Assembly (NCBI GenBank): GCA_902803245.1 | Contig: CADCPJ010000274.1 | Location: 1 to 5,149 of the forward strand | Direction of reading: 5' to 3' | Source: an uncultured Lachnospiraceae bacterium | GTDB taxonomy: Bacteria > Bacillota > Clostridia > Lachnospirales > Lachnospiraceae | DNA: 5,149 bases | Translations under genes and position numbers: made by a program | Shown here: one piece after another, positions 1 to 5,149 of the stretch | Position numbering within the stretch: the first letter of the stretch is position 1 | Layout: every line of letters starts with the position of its first letter | Notes under the pieces: model-generated | The model's input: only the letters and a program-made list of their open reading frames with translations | Told to the model about the DNA's origin: nothing | The model's database searches: none

Positions 1-72
1 GGCCTTTGCATTCGTCCTTGCATCAGCTTTTGCATTTGCCATAATAATGGCTTTTGCATTTGTCTTTGCATT
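1..72 (-). repeat. 12-bp tandem coding repeat, basic (Asn/Asp-Ala-Lys/Arg-Ala/Thr)
   Basis: Six in-register 12-base units encode residues 500-523 of the left gene: NAKT, NAKA, IIMA, NAKA, DART, NAKA. The third unit is degenerate (ATT ATT ATG GCA), differing from the consensus by several substitutions but not by length. The tract follows the last predicted membrane segment and an acidic-then-basic stretch (PEVEEVRRKAARAK), so it is expected to be cytoplasmic. It continues past the window edge. Units are multiples of three bases, so copy-number change would alter length without breaking the frame. Confidence 0.85.
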
Positions 73-1569
73 CGTCTTCGCGCGGGCCGCCTTCCTGCGG
101 ACCTCTTCCACCTCAGGCAGCAGCAGGATCGCGTAACAGGCGATGATGTCAAGCGGTATGACGACGCGCATGACAAACCGCATGCGGTAGAGTGTAAGGG
201 CCGCTATCGCCCCGGCGAACAGGAGGATCACTCCCGCTGCCGCCAGGCCTTTCACGCGGCTGCCCCGAAGGACTATGGCAAAGAGCAGGATGAGCGGGAT
301 CAAGAGAAACGGCAGCATCCCCGGGGTCAGAACCGACGACGCATAGCGGATCCCCTCATCGATCGAAGTGCCGCCCGCATAGATTTCACTTACCGCAAGG
401 AGGTTCTCATCCGAGAACGCGCCTCCCCTCTCCGTAAAGCGCCAGCTGTTGAGGAGGTTGTAGTCAAGGCGGCTGAAGCCGATCGCCTCGAATTCCTCCC
501 GGTGCTTCTCGTAATCGGCTTTGTGCCGGTCCACCACTTTCATCCGGGCGTCGTTGAAGCTCGCAAAGGAAGCCCATCCGTCTTCCTGGTAGGCGCGGCG
601 CTCCCAGTTGTTCGCGTATACGAGCGCAAAGAGAAACAGCGCGAGCGGAATGGCGATCCTTATGATGTCCGCCCCCAGATTCCTCTGTACGCGTCTTAAC
701 CTCCTGCCCTGCCTCCAGGTCCCGCTCCGGGCATCGTACTCGACCACTTCGCCGATCTCCCGGCCGTATGCGCTCATGCCGCCCGGAGTGACCTCGCCGA
801 TTTCCCTGCCGTATGGACTCATTCCCCCCGAAGTGACCTCGCCGATCTCTCTCGCGGCCCGCCTTATTTTGCCGACTTCGAAGCTGCCCATGTAGTATTC
901 CCCGTCTAAGTCCGGGTCAAATGACGCCCCGCTCACGCTCTCCGCAAAAAGCCCGGGGGCATCCTCTTGAGGCTCCGTCCCGCTGCGGCCGCCATTTTCA
1001 CAGGGAGCAATTCCCCTCAGGTACCGAGTCAGGTCCAGTATCAGGAGCGGAAGCAGAATTCCGAGCGCCGGAACTGCCGCGTCGTCCCTCAGAAAGTATC
1101 CGGCCAGCACAAGGCAGCCGCCGACCAGAAAGCGGAACACGACGAATCTCCTCTGCCTGAGCGCCATGGAGACCGGCACGGCGGCCGAGCAGACCGTGAC
1201 AAATGACACAACCGTGAAGCTGAAATAGTTGGCAACGATAAAGTAGTTGAAAATGAGGGAGAGGATGAGGAGGACAAGGCTTCTCGTCCGCCTCCAGACC
1301 CCGTAGTGCAGAAGCGCAAATGCGATTATCGTCATGAAAAGCAGAAGCAGCAGGTACCAGTTGGAGTCGTCGATCCAGCCATAGAGCGCTTTCAGCAAAG
1401 TCCCGACAGGCATGCGGATTGAGATCAGGTGATCGCTGCCCGCCCTTCCGTAGGAGCCATTTGCAATATAGTTGAGAAGGTAATCGTCGGTGACCATATA
1501 GTAGACATCCTGCCGCACAAACGGCAGAACGCTCGCCATGAGAGCCAGTACCAGAAAAACGATAAACAT
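1..1569 (-). CDS. Polytopic membrane protein, GT-C-like, probable surface-glycan role (partial, 3' end outside window)
   Basis: One open frame of 523 codons read from 1569 down to base 1, with no stop, so the C-terminus is missing. The ATG at 1569 is fixed by an in-frame TAA at 1578-1576 and an AAAAGG ribosome site nine bases upstream. About ten hydrophobic segments are seen, near residues 1-17, 71-87, 97-113, 118-137, 144-160, 164-180, 304-319, 413-436, 441-461 and 466-485. Arg/Lys-rich turns (93-96, 138-142, 293-301, 437-442, 491-498) put the N-terminus, a 120-residue insert (181-303) and the tail in the cytoplasm. The first outer loop carries Asp28-Asp29 in a TDDYLLNYIANGSYG segment, the place where GT-C enzymes often hold catalytic acids. 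Residues 320-412 form an outer domain with a FNDAR...DY...GFSRLDYNLLNSWRF pattern that I associate with uncharacterised membrane proteins of clostridia. I cannot name the family; polymerase, flippase or glycosyltransferase are all possible. The frame is sure; the function is inference. Confidence 0.85.
   Translation of the reverse strand, partial: MFIVFLVLALMASVLPFVRQDVYYMVTDDYLLNYIANGSYGRAGSDHLISIRMPVGTLLKALYGWIDDSNWYLLLLLFMTIIAFALLHYGVWRRTRSLVLLILSLIFNYFIVANYFSFTVVSFVTVCSAAVPVSMALRQRRFVVFRFLVGGCLVLAGYFLRDDAAVPALGILLPLLILDLTRYLRGIAPCENGGRSGTEPQEDAPGLFAESVSGASFDPDLDGEYYMGSFEVGKIRRAAREIGEVTSGGMSPYGREIGEVTPGGMSAYGREIGEVVEYDARSGTWRQGRRLRRVQRNLGADIIRIAIPLALFLFALVYANNWERRAYQEDGWASFASFNDARMKVVDRHKADYEKHREEFEAIGFSRLDYNLLNSWRFTERGGAFSDENLLAVSEIYAGGTSIDEGIRYASSVLTPGMLPFLLIPLILLFAIVLRGSRVKGLAAAGVILLFAGAIAALTLYRMRFVMRVVIPLDIIACYAILLLPEVEEVRRKAARAKTNAKTNAKAIIMANAKADARTNAKA
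745..849 (-). repeat. 45-bp tandem coding repeat (15-residue unit) in the cytoplasmic insert
   Basis: Two complete 45-base units (849-805 and 804-760) and a partial third (759-745) lie in frame in the left membrane gene, about residues 241-275. The unit reads EIGEVTSGGMSPYGR, then EIGEVTPGGMSAYGR, then EIGEV before diverging. The protein copies differ at two positions while the DNA copies also differ at several synonymous sites, so the duplication is not brand new. The repeat sits in a hydrophilic loop between the sixth and seventh membrane segments, and an ARE lead-in before the first copy resembles the GRE junctions of the later ones. Function unknown. Confidence 0.88.
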
Positions 1570-1578
1570 AGTTTTTTA

Positions 1579-1584
1579 CCTTTT
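1579..1584 (-). promoter_or_regulatory. Ribosome binding site of the left membrane gene
   Basis: Read on the minus strand, AAAAGG ends nine bases before the ATG at 1569. It is a modest Shine-Dalgarno match, but together with the in-frame TAA at 1578-1576 it settles the start at 1569 and excludes a longer N-terminus. Confidence 0.6.
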
Positions 1585-1644
1585 CGCGAGTTTTGTACGG
1601 TTGTCAACGAAATTGTCTTTCTTTTCCTGCGCAGAACAGTTCGT

Positions 1645-1664
1645 TTTCCCTGTATGCAGAGAAA
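1645..1664 (-). other. Possible hairpin in the leader RNA of the left gene
   Basis: In the minus-strand transcript, UUUCUCUG (1664-1657) can pair with CAGGGAAA (1652-1645) across a CAUA loop, giving eight pairs including one G-U wobble. In the opposite transcript the same position is a C-A mismatch, so the fold favours the minus-strand leader. No U-run follows, so it is not an intrinsic terminator. It may be chance; no known riboswitch or leader-peptide pattern was recognised. Confidence 0.3.
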
Positions 1665-1667
1665 TCC

Positions 1668-1679
1668 AGGCAGCTGCCT
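1668..1679. promoter_or_regulatory. Perfect 12-bp palindrome, candidate operator
   Basis: AGGCAGCTGCCT is its own reverse complement over all twelve bases. It lies in the leader of the left gene, about 50 bases downstream of its predicted transcription start, where a bound repressor could act as a roadblock. An eight-base palindrome CTGCGCAG is found nearby at 1627-1634. No regulator gene is in the window and the site matches no operator I know, so the role is only suggested. Confidence 0.35.
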
Positions 1680-1729
1680 TCGGCACAATGACTAAGGTCA
1701 GCCGGTATAAGGACGAAAAATACACCTAC

Positions 1730-1758
1730 AGTATAGCATTTCCCGGACCCCTTATCAA
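1730..1758 (-). promoter_or_regulatory. Sigma-70/SigA-type promoter of the left membrane gene
   Basis: On the minus strand, TTGATA (1758-1753) and TATACT (1735-1730) are separated by exactly 17 bases, and the -10 is preceded by TGC, an extended -10 element. Each hexamer differs from the consensus by one base. Transcription would begin near 1723, giving an untranslated leader of about 150 bases before the ATG at 1569. This is the best-formed promoter in the window. Confidence 0.7.
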
Positions 1759-1785
1759 ATCCATGCTCGCGCGCAGGGAAAAATA

Positions 1786-1794
1786 TGCTATAAT
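1786..1794 (+). promoter_or_regulatory. rffA: Extended -10 promoter of the transaminase operon
   Basis: TGC followed by a perfect TATAAT (1789-1794) forms a full extended -10 element. At 16-19 bases upstream there is no -35 resembling TTGACA (the 17-base position reads CTCGCG), so this promoter depends on the extended -10 or on an activator. Transcription would start near 1801, leaving a leader of about 56 bases. It is back-to-back with the promoter of the left gene. Confidence 0.7.
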
Positions 1795-1802
1795 GATGTA
1801 TT

Positions 1803-1816
1803 CATGCACACGCATG
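1803..1816. promoter_or_regulatory. Small inverted repeat at the predicted start of the rffA transcript
   Basis: CATGC (1803-1807) and GCATG (1812-1816) are exact inverted copies around ACAC. The site overlaps the predicted start of transcription (about 1801), a usual place for a repressor, and could also form a weak hairpin at the 5' end of the RNA. Five-base arms are short enough to arise by chance. Confidence 0.3.
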
Positions 1817-1847
1817 GATAAAATACACAAAATCCTACACATTCAAC

Positions 1848-1851
1848 GAGG
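1848..1851 (+). promoter_or_regulatory. rffA: Ribosome binding site of rffA
   Basis: GAGG ends five bases before the ATG at 1857. The close spacing is acceptable, and the predicted N-terminus aligns with that of E. coli WecE as I recall it, which supports this start. Confidence 0.65.
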
Positions 1852-1856
1852 TTTCC

Positions 1857-2987
1857 ATGATTGATTTTAACATTCCTCCGTTCATAGGGACGGAGCTTGA
1901 ATATGTCAAAGAAGCGGCTCAAGGGCACAAAATCTGCGGGGACGGTCCATTTACAAAAAAAAGTCAGAAGATGCTGACGGACATGCTGCAGGTTCCGGCG
2001 GTGTACCTCACCACCTCCTGCACGTCCGCCCTTGAGATGTCCGCGCTGCTCACCCACATTGAGCCCGGCGACGAGGTCATCCTTCCCTCTTACACGTTCT
2101 GCTCGACGGCAGACGCATTTGTCTTAAGAGGTGCGAAGCTCGTCTTCGTCGACATCCGGCCGGACACTCTCAATATCGATGAGAACCGGATCGAGGAGGC
2201 CGTCACGGACAGGACGAAGGCCATCGTCGTGGTTCATTACGCGGGAGTTGCCTGTGAAATGGATCCCATCCTCGCCATCGCAAAGAAGCACGGCCTGAAA
2301 GTCGTCGAGGACGCAGCGCAGGCGATCGGCTCCACCTACAAGGGCCGCATGCTCGGCACGATCGGCGATTTCGGCTGCCTCTCCTTCCATGAGACGAAGA
2401 ACATCTCCATGGGCGAGGGAGGCGCGATCATCCTGCCGACGCTCGATCAGAGGGACGAGGCGGAGATCTACCGCGAAAAGGGCACGGACCGCAGCCGCTT
2501 CTTCCGCGGCCAGGTCGACAAGTACACCTGGCAGGACTTCGGCTCCTCCTACCTCCCGAGCGACCTGAACGCCGCTTATCTGTACGCCCAGCTTTTGGAT
2601 TACGACAGGATCCAGGGCGACCGCATGCGCATCTGGAAGCGCTACCACGAGGCCTTCCTTCCTCTTCAGAATGAGGGGCTCATCGAGCTTCCGTTTGTTC
2701 CGGAGTACTGCGGGCACAACGCCCACATGTACTATCTCAAGCTGAAGGACCTCACGGAGCGCACCGCCTTCATCGCTTTCTTAAAGGAGTGCGGAGTCAT
2801 GGCGGTCTTCCACTACGTGCCGCTCCATTCCTCTCCTGCCGGCCTGAAATTCGGGCACTTCTCCGGAGAAGACCGCTTCACCACGCATGAGAGCGAGCGC
2901 CTTGTGCGTCTGCCGCTCTTCTACGGTCTTACCGAGGAAGACCAGGAGACCGTGATCCGCTCAGTGTTCCGGTTCTTTAAGCGATGA
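1857..2987 (+). CDS. rffA: dTDP-4-amino-4,6-dideoxygalactose transaminase
   Basis: A complete 376-residue PLP enzyme of the DegT/DnrJ/EryC1/StrS aminotransferase family, closest in my recollection to E. coli RffA (WecE), which has the same length. Known reaction of that enzyme: transfer of an amino group from glutamate to dTDP-4-keto-6-deoxyglucose, giving dTDP-4-amino-4,6-dideoxygalactose (dTDP-Fuc4N) in the cytoplasm, used in surface polysaccharides. Visible signatures are SCTSALE (54-60, phosphate binding), PGDEVILPSYTF (70-81), HYAGVACEMD (127-136), EDAAQ (151-155, with Asp152 facing the PLP ring nitrogen), SFHETKNI with Lys181 as the Schiff-base lysine, then GEGGA, FFRGQVDKYTW (215-225) and a C-terminal HYVPLHSSPAG...ESERLVRLPLFY. 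All key residues are present. The loop after Lys181 appears one residue shorter than in the E. coli enzyme. It leads a probable operon with the YfhO-like gene 21 bases downstream. A related 4-keto sugar substrate cannot be excluded. Confidence 0.95.
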   Translation: MIDFNIPPFIGTELEYVKEAAQGHKICGDGPFTKKSQKMLTDMLQVPAVYLTTSCTSALEMSALLTHIEPGDEVILPSYTFCSTADAFVLRGAKLVFVDIRPDTLNIDENRIEEAVTDRTKAIVVVHYAGVACEMDPILAIAKKHGLKVVEDAAQAIGSTYKGRMLGTIGDFGCLSFHETKNISMGEGGAIILPTLDQRDEAEIYREKGTDRSRFFRGQVDKYTWQDFGSSYLPSDLNAAYLYAQLLDYDRIQGDRMRIWKRYHEAFLPLQNEGLIELPFVPEYCGHNAHMYYLKLKDLTERTAFIAFLKECGVMAVFHYVPLHSSPAGLKFGHFSGEDRFTTHESERLVRLPLFYGLTEEDQETVIRSVFRFFKR

Positions 2988-2996
2988 ACTTAAATC

Positions 2997-3002
2997 AGGG
3001 GG
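2997..3002 (+). promoter_or_regulatory. Strong ribosome binding site of the YfhO-like gene
   Basis: AGGGGG lies in the 21-base gap after the rffA stop and ends six bases before the ATG at 3009. It selects this ATG as the start and supports translation from a shared rffA transcript. No terminator or separate promoter is visible in the gap. Confidence 0.75.
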
Positions 3003-3008
3003 ATTTCC

Positions 3009-5149
3009 ATGCATTTGAAGTCAGCTGACGCAAGATCTTCCGTTTCGGACCGCGGCACCGCATCAAAGGGAACGGCCGCATCCCAAAATGCCGGATCAGC
3101 GAAACAGACTGCGCTGTTTCTCCTTTTTGCATCATTTATCTTTCTCGTACTCTACAGGCGCTTCCTCTTCGGGAGCGCTGTTTACCTGTATTCGGATATC
3201 GGCTCGGACTCCGTGGCATCGAGCTATCCGATCCTCGTCATGCTCTCCCGGCTCTTTCAGGCGGGCGATTTTTCATTTTACACGCTGTCCTCGGGCCTCG
3301 GCGCCGACACCACAGCGACGTTTCTGCAGTACGTCAATCCGCTGAAGGCATTTCTCCTTCTCTTTAACCGGGACACGATGCCTGCGGGACTTTTGCTGCA
3401 GCTCTATCTCGGGACGCTCCTCACCGCCTGGGCCGCCTGGCGCTACCTCCTCCTCATCACGAGGCACAGCTTCGCCTCGATGGCCGGCGGGCTTCTCTTC
3501 GCCTACTCCTCCTACGCGGTGCTCTGGAGTCAGAACCTGACATACGGAATCTGCGCCGCGATGTTCGCGCTCACCATGCTGGCCCTGGAGGCATTTCTTC
3601 GCTCCCGCACGCTTCTTCGCTTCCTCGCCCTCACGGGAGTCCTCGCGCTCTACCTCTTCACCAACTACTTCTTCTCCTATATGACAGCGGTGTTTGTCAT
3701 CGCCTATATTCCGCTGCGGGCCGTTTTTCTAAGAGGAACTTCTCATGAAAATGGGTTCTTAAAGGGCTTCCTCCTCACAGGCCTCAGCGCGCTCTGCGCC
3801 GCAGTCATGTCAGCCGCAGCAGTTGCGGCGATCACCGGCACATTTCTCGGCTCGGTCCGAACCGGGGACGCTTCCCGGTCTCTTTCATCGCTCCTTAAGC
3901 GCGGGATCGACCCTCGCATGGCGGCGGCGTGGATCGGCAGGCTCTTCTCGGAGAACATGCTCGGAATCGGGGACGAATACCGCGGTCCCGACAACTACTA
4001 CGAGATCGCCGCGCTCTCGATCGGGGCTCTCTTCTTCTTTGCATTTTTCTATATGCTGTTCCAGAAGAAGCGGAGGGCAAAGCTTCTCATCGTGAGCGCC
4101 CTTGTCTTCTTCGCCCTCAGCGTGCCGGTCCTCCGCTATCTGCTCAACATCAACTGGCTCGTCATGCGCTTCTCGTTCTGGATCAGCCTGCTGATGTGCA
4201 TCGCCGCAGCTCTTTTCCTGAAGGAGGTTATGACGGATTTTGATCCGGGAGCGCTCTTATGGAGCGTGATCTGCACCCTCATCACCTCGGGAGTCCTCAT
4301 CGGGATCCTCCGCTTTTTAAGCGGCCGCCTCGAAATCGGCCTGTCTTTAAGGACCGTTCTCTTTTGCGGTGTGTTCCTCGCTGCGTATGCGGCCGCGCTC
4401 CTTGTCATCCGGAAGAAGCTTCTTCCCGCCAAAATGGTCCCCTGTCTGCTCTTTCTCCTCATCTTCGCAGAGATCGTGATCGTCCACCACGACACGCTCT
4501 ACTTAAGGCTCTACATCACGAAGGAGCAGTTCGGGAATTCCGTCTACAGCCCGGTCACCGATGAGGCCATCCGGGACCTTGAGAAATCGGACAGGGATGT
4601 CTACCGCGTCGCCTCCACGGAGGATCCATTTTACGCAAATGAGGGCCTCGTCGACGGCTTCAACGCCACAACCCTCTACAACAACACGAACCCCGCGGCC
4701 CTCCGCACGCTCGCCCTCGCCTACGGGACAAATGAAGTCAGCACTCCGTATTTCCTAAGCGGTTATCCCGAGTATTACCAATTCACATCTCTCGCCGGGC
4801 GCTATCTGATACGGACAGAGACAGCGGGCGCCCCGGTCACGGAGCCGGCGCTCTTCGACCGCATCGCAGCATACCCCACGGCGGACCCCGCGAAGGAGAA
4901 GGTGGTCTACAAAAACCGGAACGCCCTCCCCTTCGGCTATCTCCTCACAAATGAGATCTCCGAGAAGGAGTTCATGGACAGCGGCCTCGTCACGCGCATG
5001 GAGCTGCTCACGAATTCCTGGTTCGAGACGGGGAGCACCGAGGCGGCGGATGCTGAGGCAAATGCTGAAGCAGATGCTGAGGCAGACACTGAAGCAAATG
5101 CTGAGGCAGATACTGAAGCAAATACTGAGGCAGATGCTGAGGCAGATAC
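3009..5149 (+). CDS. YfhO-family membrane protein, GT-C-like (partial, 3' end outside window)
   Basis: An open frame of 713 codons with no stop. Residues 1-34 are a Ser/Ala/Thr/Lys-rich cytoplasmic leader, followed by about thirteen hydrophobic segments (first 35-54, last about 474-492) and a large outer domain from about 493. YfhO-like signs are the first outer loop YSDIGSDSVASSYP (Asp63 and Asp67, candidate catalytic acids), the GDFSFYTLSSGLGAD segment, the RGPDNYYE motif (325-332), a NINWLVMRFSFW segment (380-391) and, in the outer domain, NALPFGYLLTNEISEKEF (638-655). Family knowledge: YfhO of Bacillus subtilis is linked with lipoteichoic acid glycosylation, taking sugar from a lipid carrier outside the membrane. 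By position it should be co-transcribed with rffA, so use of an amino-sugar-derived donor or acceptor is plausible but unproven. Unusual is an Ala/Glu/Asp repeat from residue 681 to the edge, placed after the RMELLTNSW segment where, as I recall, homologues carry a variable acidic loop. Confidence 0.88.
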   Translation, partial: MHLKSADARSSVSDRGTASKGTAASQNAGSAKQTALFLLFASFIFLVLYRRFLFGSAVYLYSDIGSDSVASSYPILVMLSRLFQAGDFSFYTLSSGLGADTTATFLQYVNPLKAFLLLFNRDTMPAGLLLQLYLGTLLTAWAAWRYLLLITRHSFASMAGGLLFAYSSYAVLWSQNLTYGICAAMFALTMLALEAFLRSRTLLRFLALTGVLALYLFTNYFFSYMTAVFVIAYIPLRAVFLRGTSHENGFLKGFLLTGLSALCAAVMSAAAVAAITGTFLGSVRTGDASRSLSSLLKRGIDPRMAAAWIGRLFSENMLGIGDEYRGPDNYYEIAALSIGALFFFAFFYMLFQKKRRAKLLIVSALVFFALSVPVLRYLLNINWLVMRFSFWISLLMCIAAALFLKEVMTDFDPGALLWSVICTLITSGVLIGILRFLSGRLEIGLSLRTVLFCGVFLAAYAAALLVIRKKLLPAKMVPCLLFLLIFAEIVIVHHDTLYLRLYITKEQFGNSVYSPVTDEAIRDLEKSDRDVYRVASTEDPFYANEGLVDGFNATTLYNNTNPAALRTLALAYGTNEVSTPYFLSGYPEYYQFTSLAGRYLIRTETAGAPVTEPALFDRIAAYPTADPAKEKVVYKNRNALPFGYLLTNEISEKEFMDSGLVTRMELLTNSWFETGSTEAADAEANAEADAEADTEANAEADTEANTEADAEAD
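5049..5149 (+). repeat. 12-bp tandem coding repeat, acidic (Asp/Asn-Ala/Thr-Glu-Ala)
   Basis: Eight complete 12-base units and five bases of a ninth encode residues 681 onward of the YfhO-like protein: DAEA, NAEA, DAEA, DTEA, NAEA, DTEA, NTEA, DAEA. Glu codons alternate GAG and GAA over the first seven units, hinting at a 24-base higher-order unit. The tract lies in the predicted extracytoplasmic domain, adds about two negative charges per four residues, and continues past the window edge. Unit length keeps the reading frame, so copy-number change would only alter protein length. Confidence 0.9.

Noticed and set aside
1..72. CRISPR array or non-coding satellite at the left edge
   Set aside because: Units are only 12 bases, with no spacers, and stay in frame with the membrane gene; the same holds for the right-edge tract at 5049-5149.
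502..1206. Several plus-strand frames of 65-95 codons, some rich in Pro/Ser/Arg
   Set aside because: They are antisense to the continuous 523-codon membrane gene. Repeated PISxPYGL-type words in one of them are only the shadow of the 45-base repeat.
1602..1607. Perfect minus-strand -35 hexamer TTGACA close to the left gene
   Set aside because: No -10 lies 16-18 bases downstream, where the AAAAGG ribosome site sits; it is too near the ATG. The promoter at 1730-1758 is much better.
1675..1685. UGCC-UUC-GGCA mini-hairpin as a terminator
   Set aside because: Only four pairs and no U-run on either strand, and it lies between two promoters and their genes, not after a gene.
1425..1688. Minus-strand frame of 87 codons across the start of the left gene
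   Set aside because: It is out of frame with the 523-codon gene and ends quickly, while the gene starting at 1569 has a ribosome site and consistent membrane topology.
1429..1864. Plus-strand frames spanning the divergent intergenic region and the rffA start
   Set aside because: They run through both promoters and the leader of the left gene, have no Shine-Dalgarno site and no recognisable protein features.
2124..2726. Long minus-strand frame (200 codons) opposite rffA
   Set aside because: It lies wholly antisense to a well-conserved enzyme, has no ribosome site, and its Ala/Val/Leu/Asp/Arg-rich make-up is what GC-rich codons give on the opposite strand.
3743..4758. Frames on both strands inside the YfhO-like gene
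   Set aside because: All are out-of-frame or antisense shadows of the single uninterrupted frame from 3009 to the edge, rich in Arg, Ser and Pro as expected from GC-rich shifted codons.

Overview
The window holds two partial membrane-protein genes and one complete sugar-nucleotide aminotransferase gene, arranged around a 287-base divergent promoter region. Base composition looks GC-rich outside that region. Codon use, Shine-Dalgarno sites and protein types suggest a GC-rich Bacillota, plausibly a gut or rumen Lachnospiraceae-like bacterium. That placement is inference; no taxonomic marker is present.

Layout. (1) Bases 1-1569, minus strand: one long frame (523 codons, running off the left edge) for a multi-pass membrane protein. 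It has an acidic first outer loop, a long cytoplasmic insert with 15-residue repeats, and a basic four-residue repeat tail. No plus-strand gene is credible here. (2) Bases 1570-1856: a non-coding divergent regulatory region with a convincing promoter in each direction, a perfect palindrome, a hairpin in the leader of the left gene and a small inverted repeat near the start of the right transcript. (3) Bases 1857-2987, plus strand: a complete, intact RffA/WecE-type dTDP-4-amino-4,6-dideoxygalactose transaminase. (4) Bases 3009-5149, plus strand: a YfhO-family membrane protein (713 codons, running off the right edge), 21 bases behind the transaminase with its own strong Shine-Dalgarno site, so very likely in the same operon.

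How they may work together. The transaminase makes an activated amino sugar (dTDP-Fuc4N) in the cytoplasm. YfhO proteins are GT-C-like membrane enzymes linked to glycosylation of surface polymers such as lipoteichoic acid. The divergent gene also looks like a polytopic surface-glycan protein. A cell-surface glycan assembly or decoration locus is the simplest reading, but the sugar donor and acceptor are not shown by the sequence.

The least ordinary feature is at the two edges. Each membrane gene runs into a tandem 12-base (four-residue) repeat of nearly the same design: consensus Asn/Asp-Ala-Lys-Ala in the left gene and Asp/Asn-Ala-Glu-Ala in the right gene. The two tracts have opposite charge and are predicted to lie on opposite faces of the membrane. 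That the window ends inside a repeat on both sides may also mean it is a whole contig broken at repeats.
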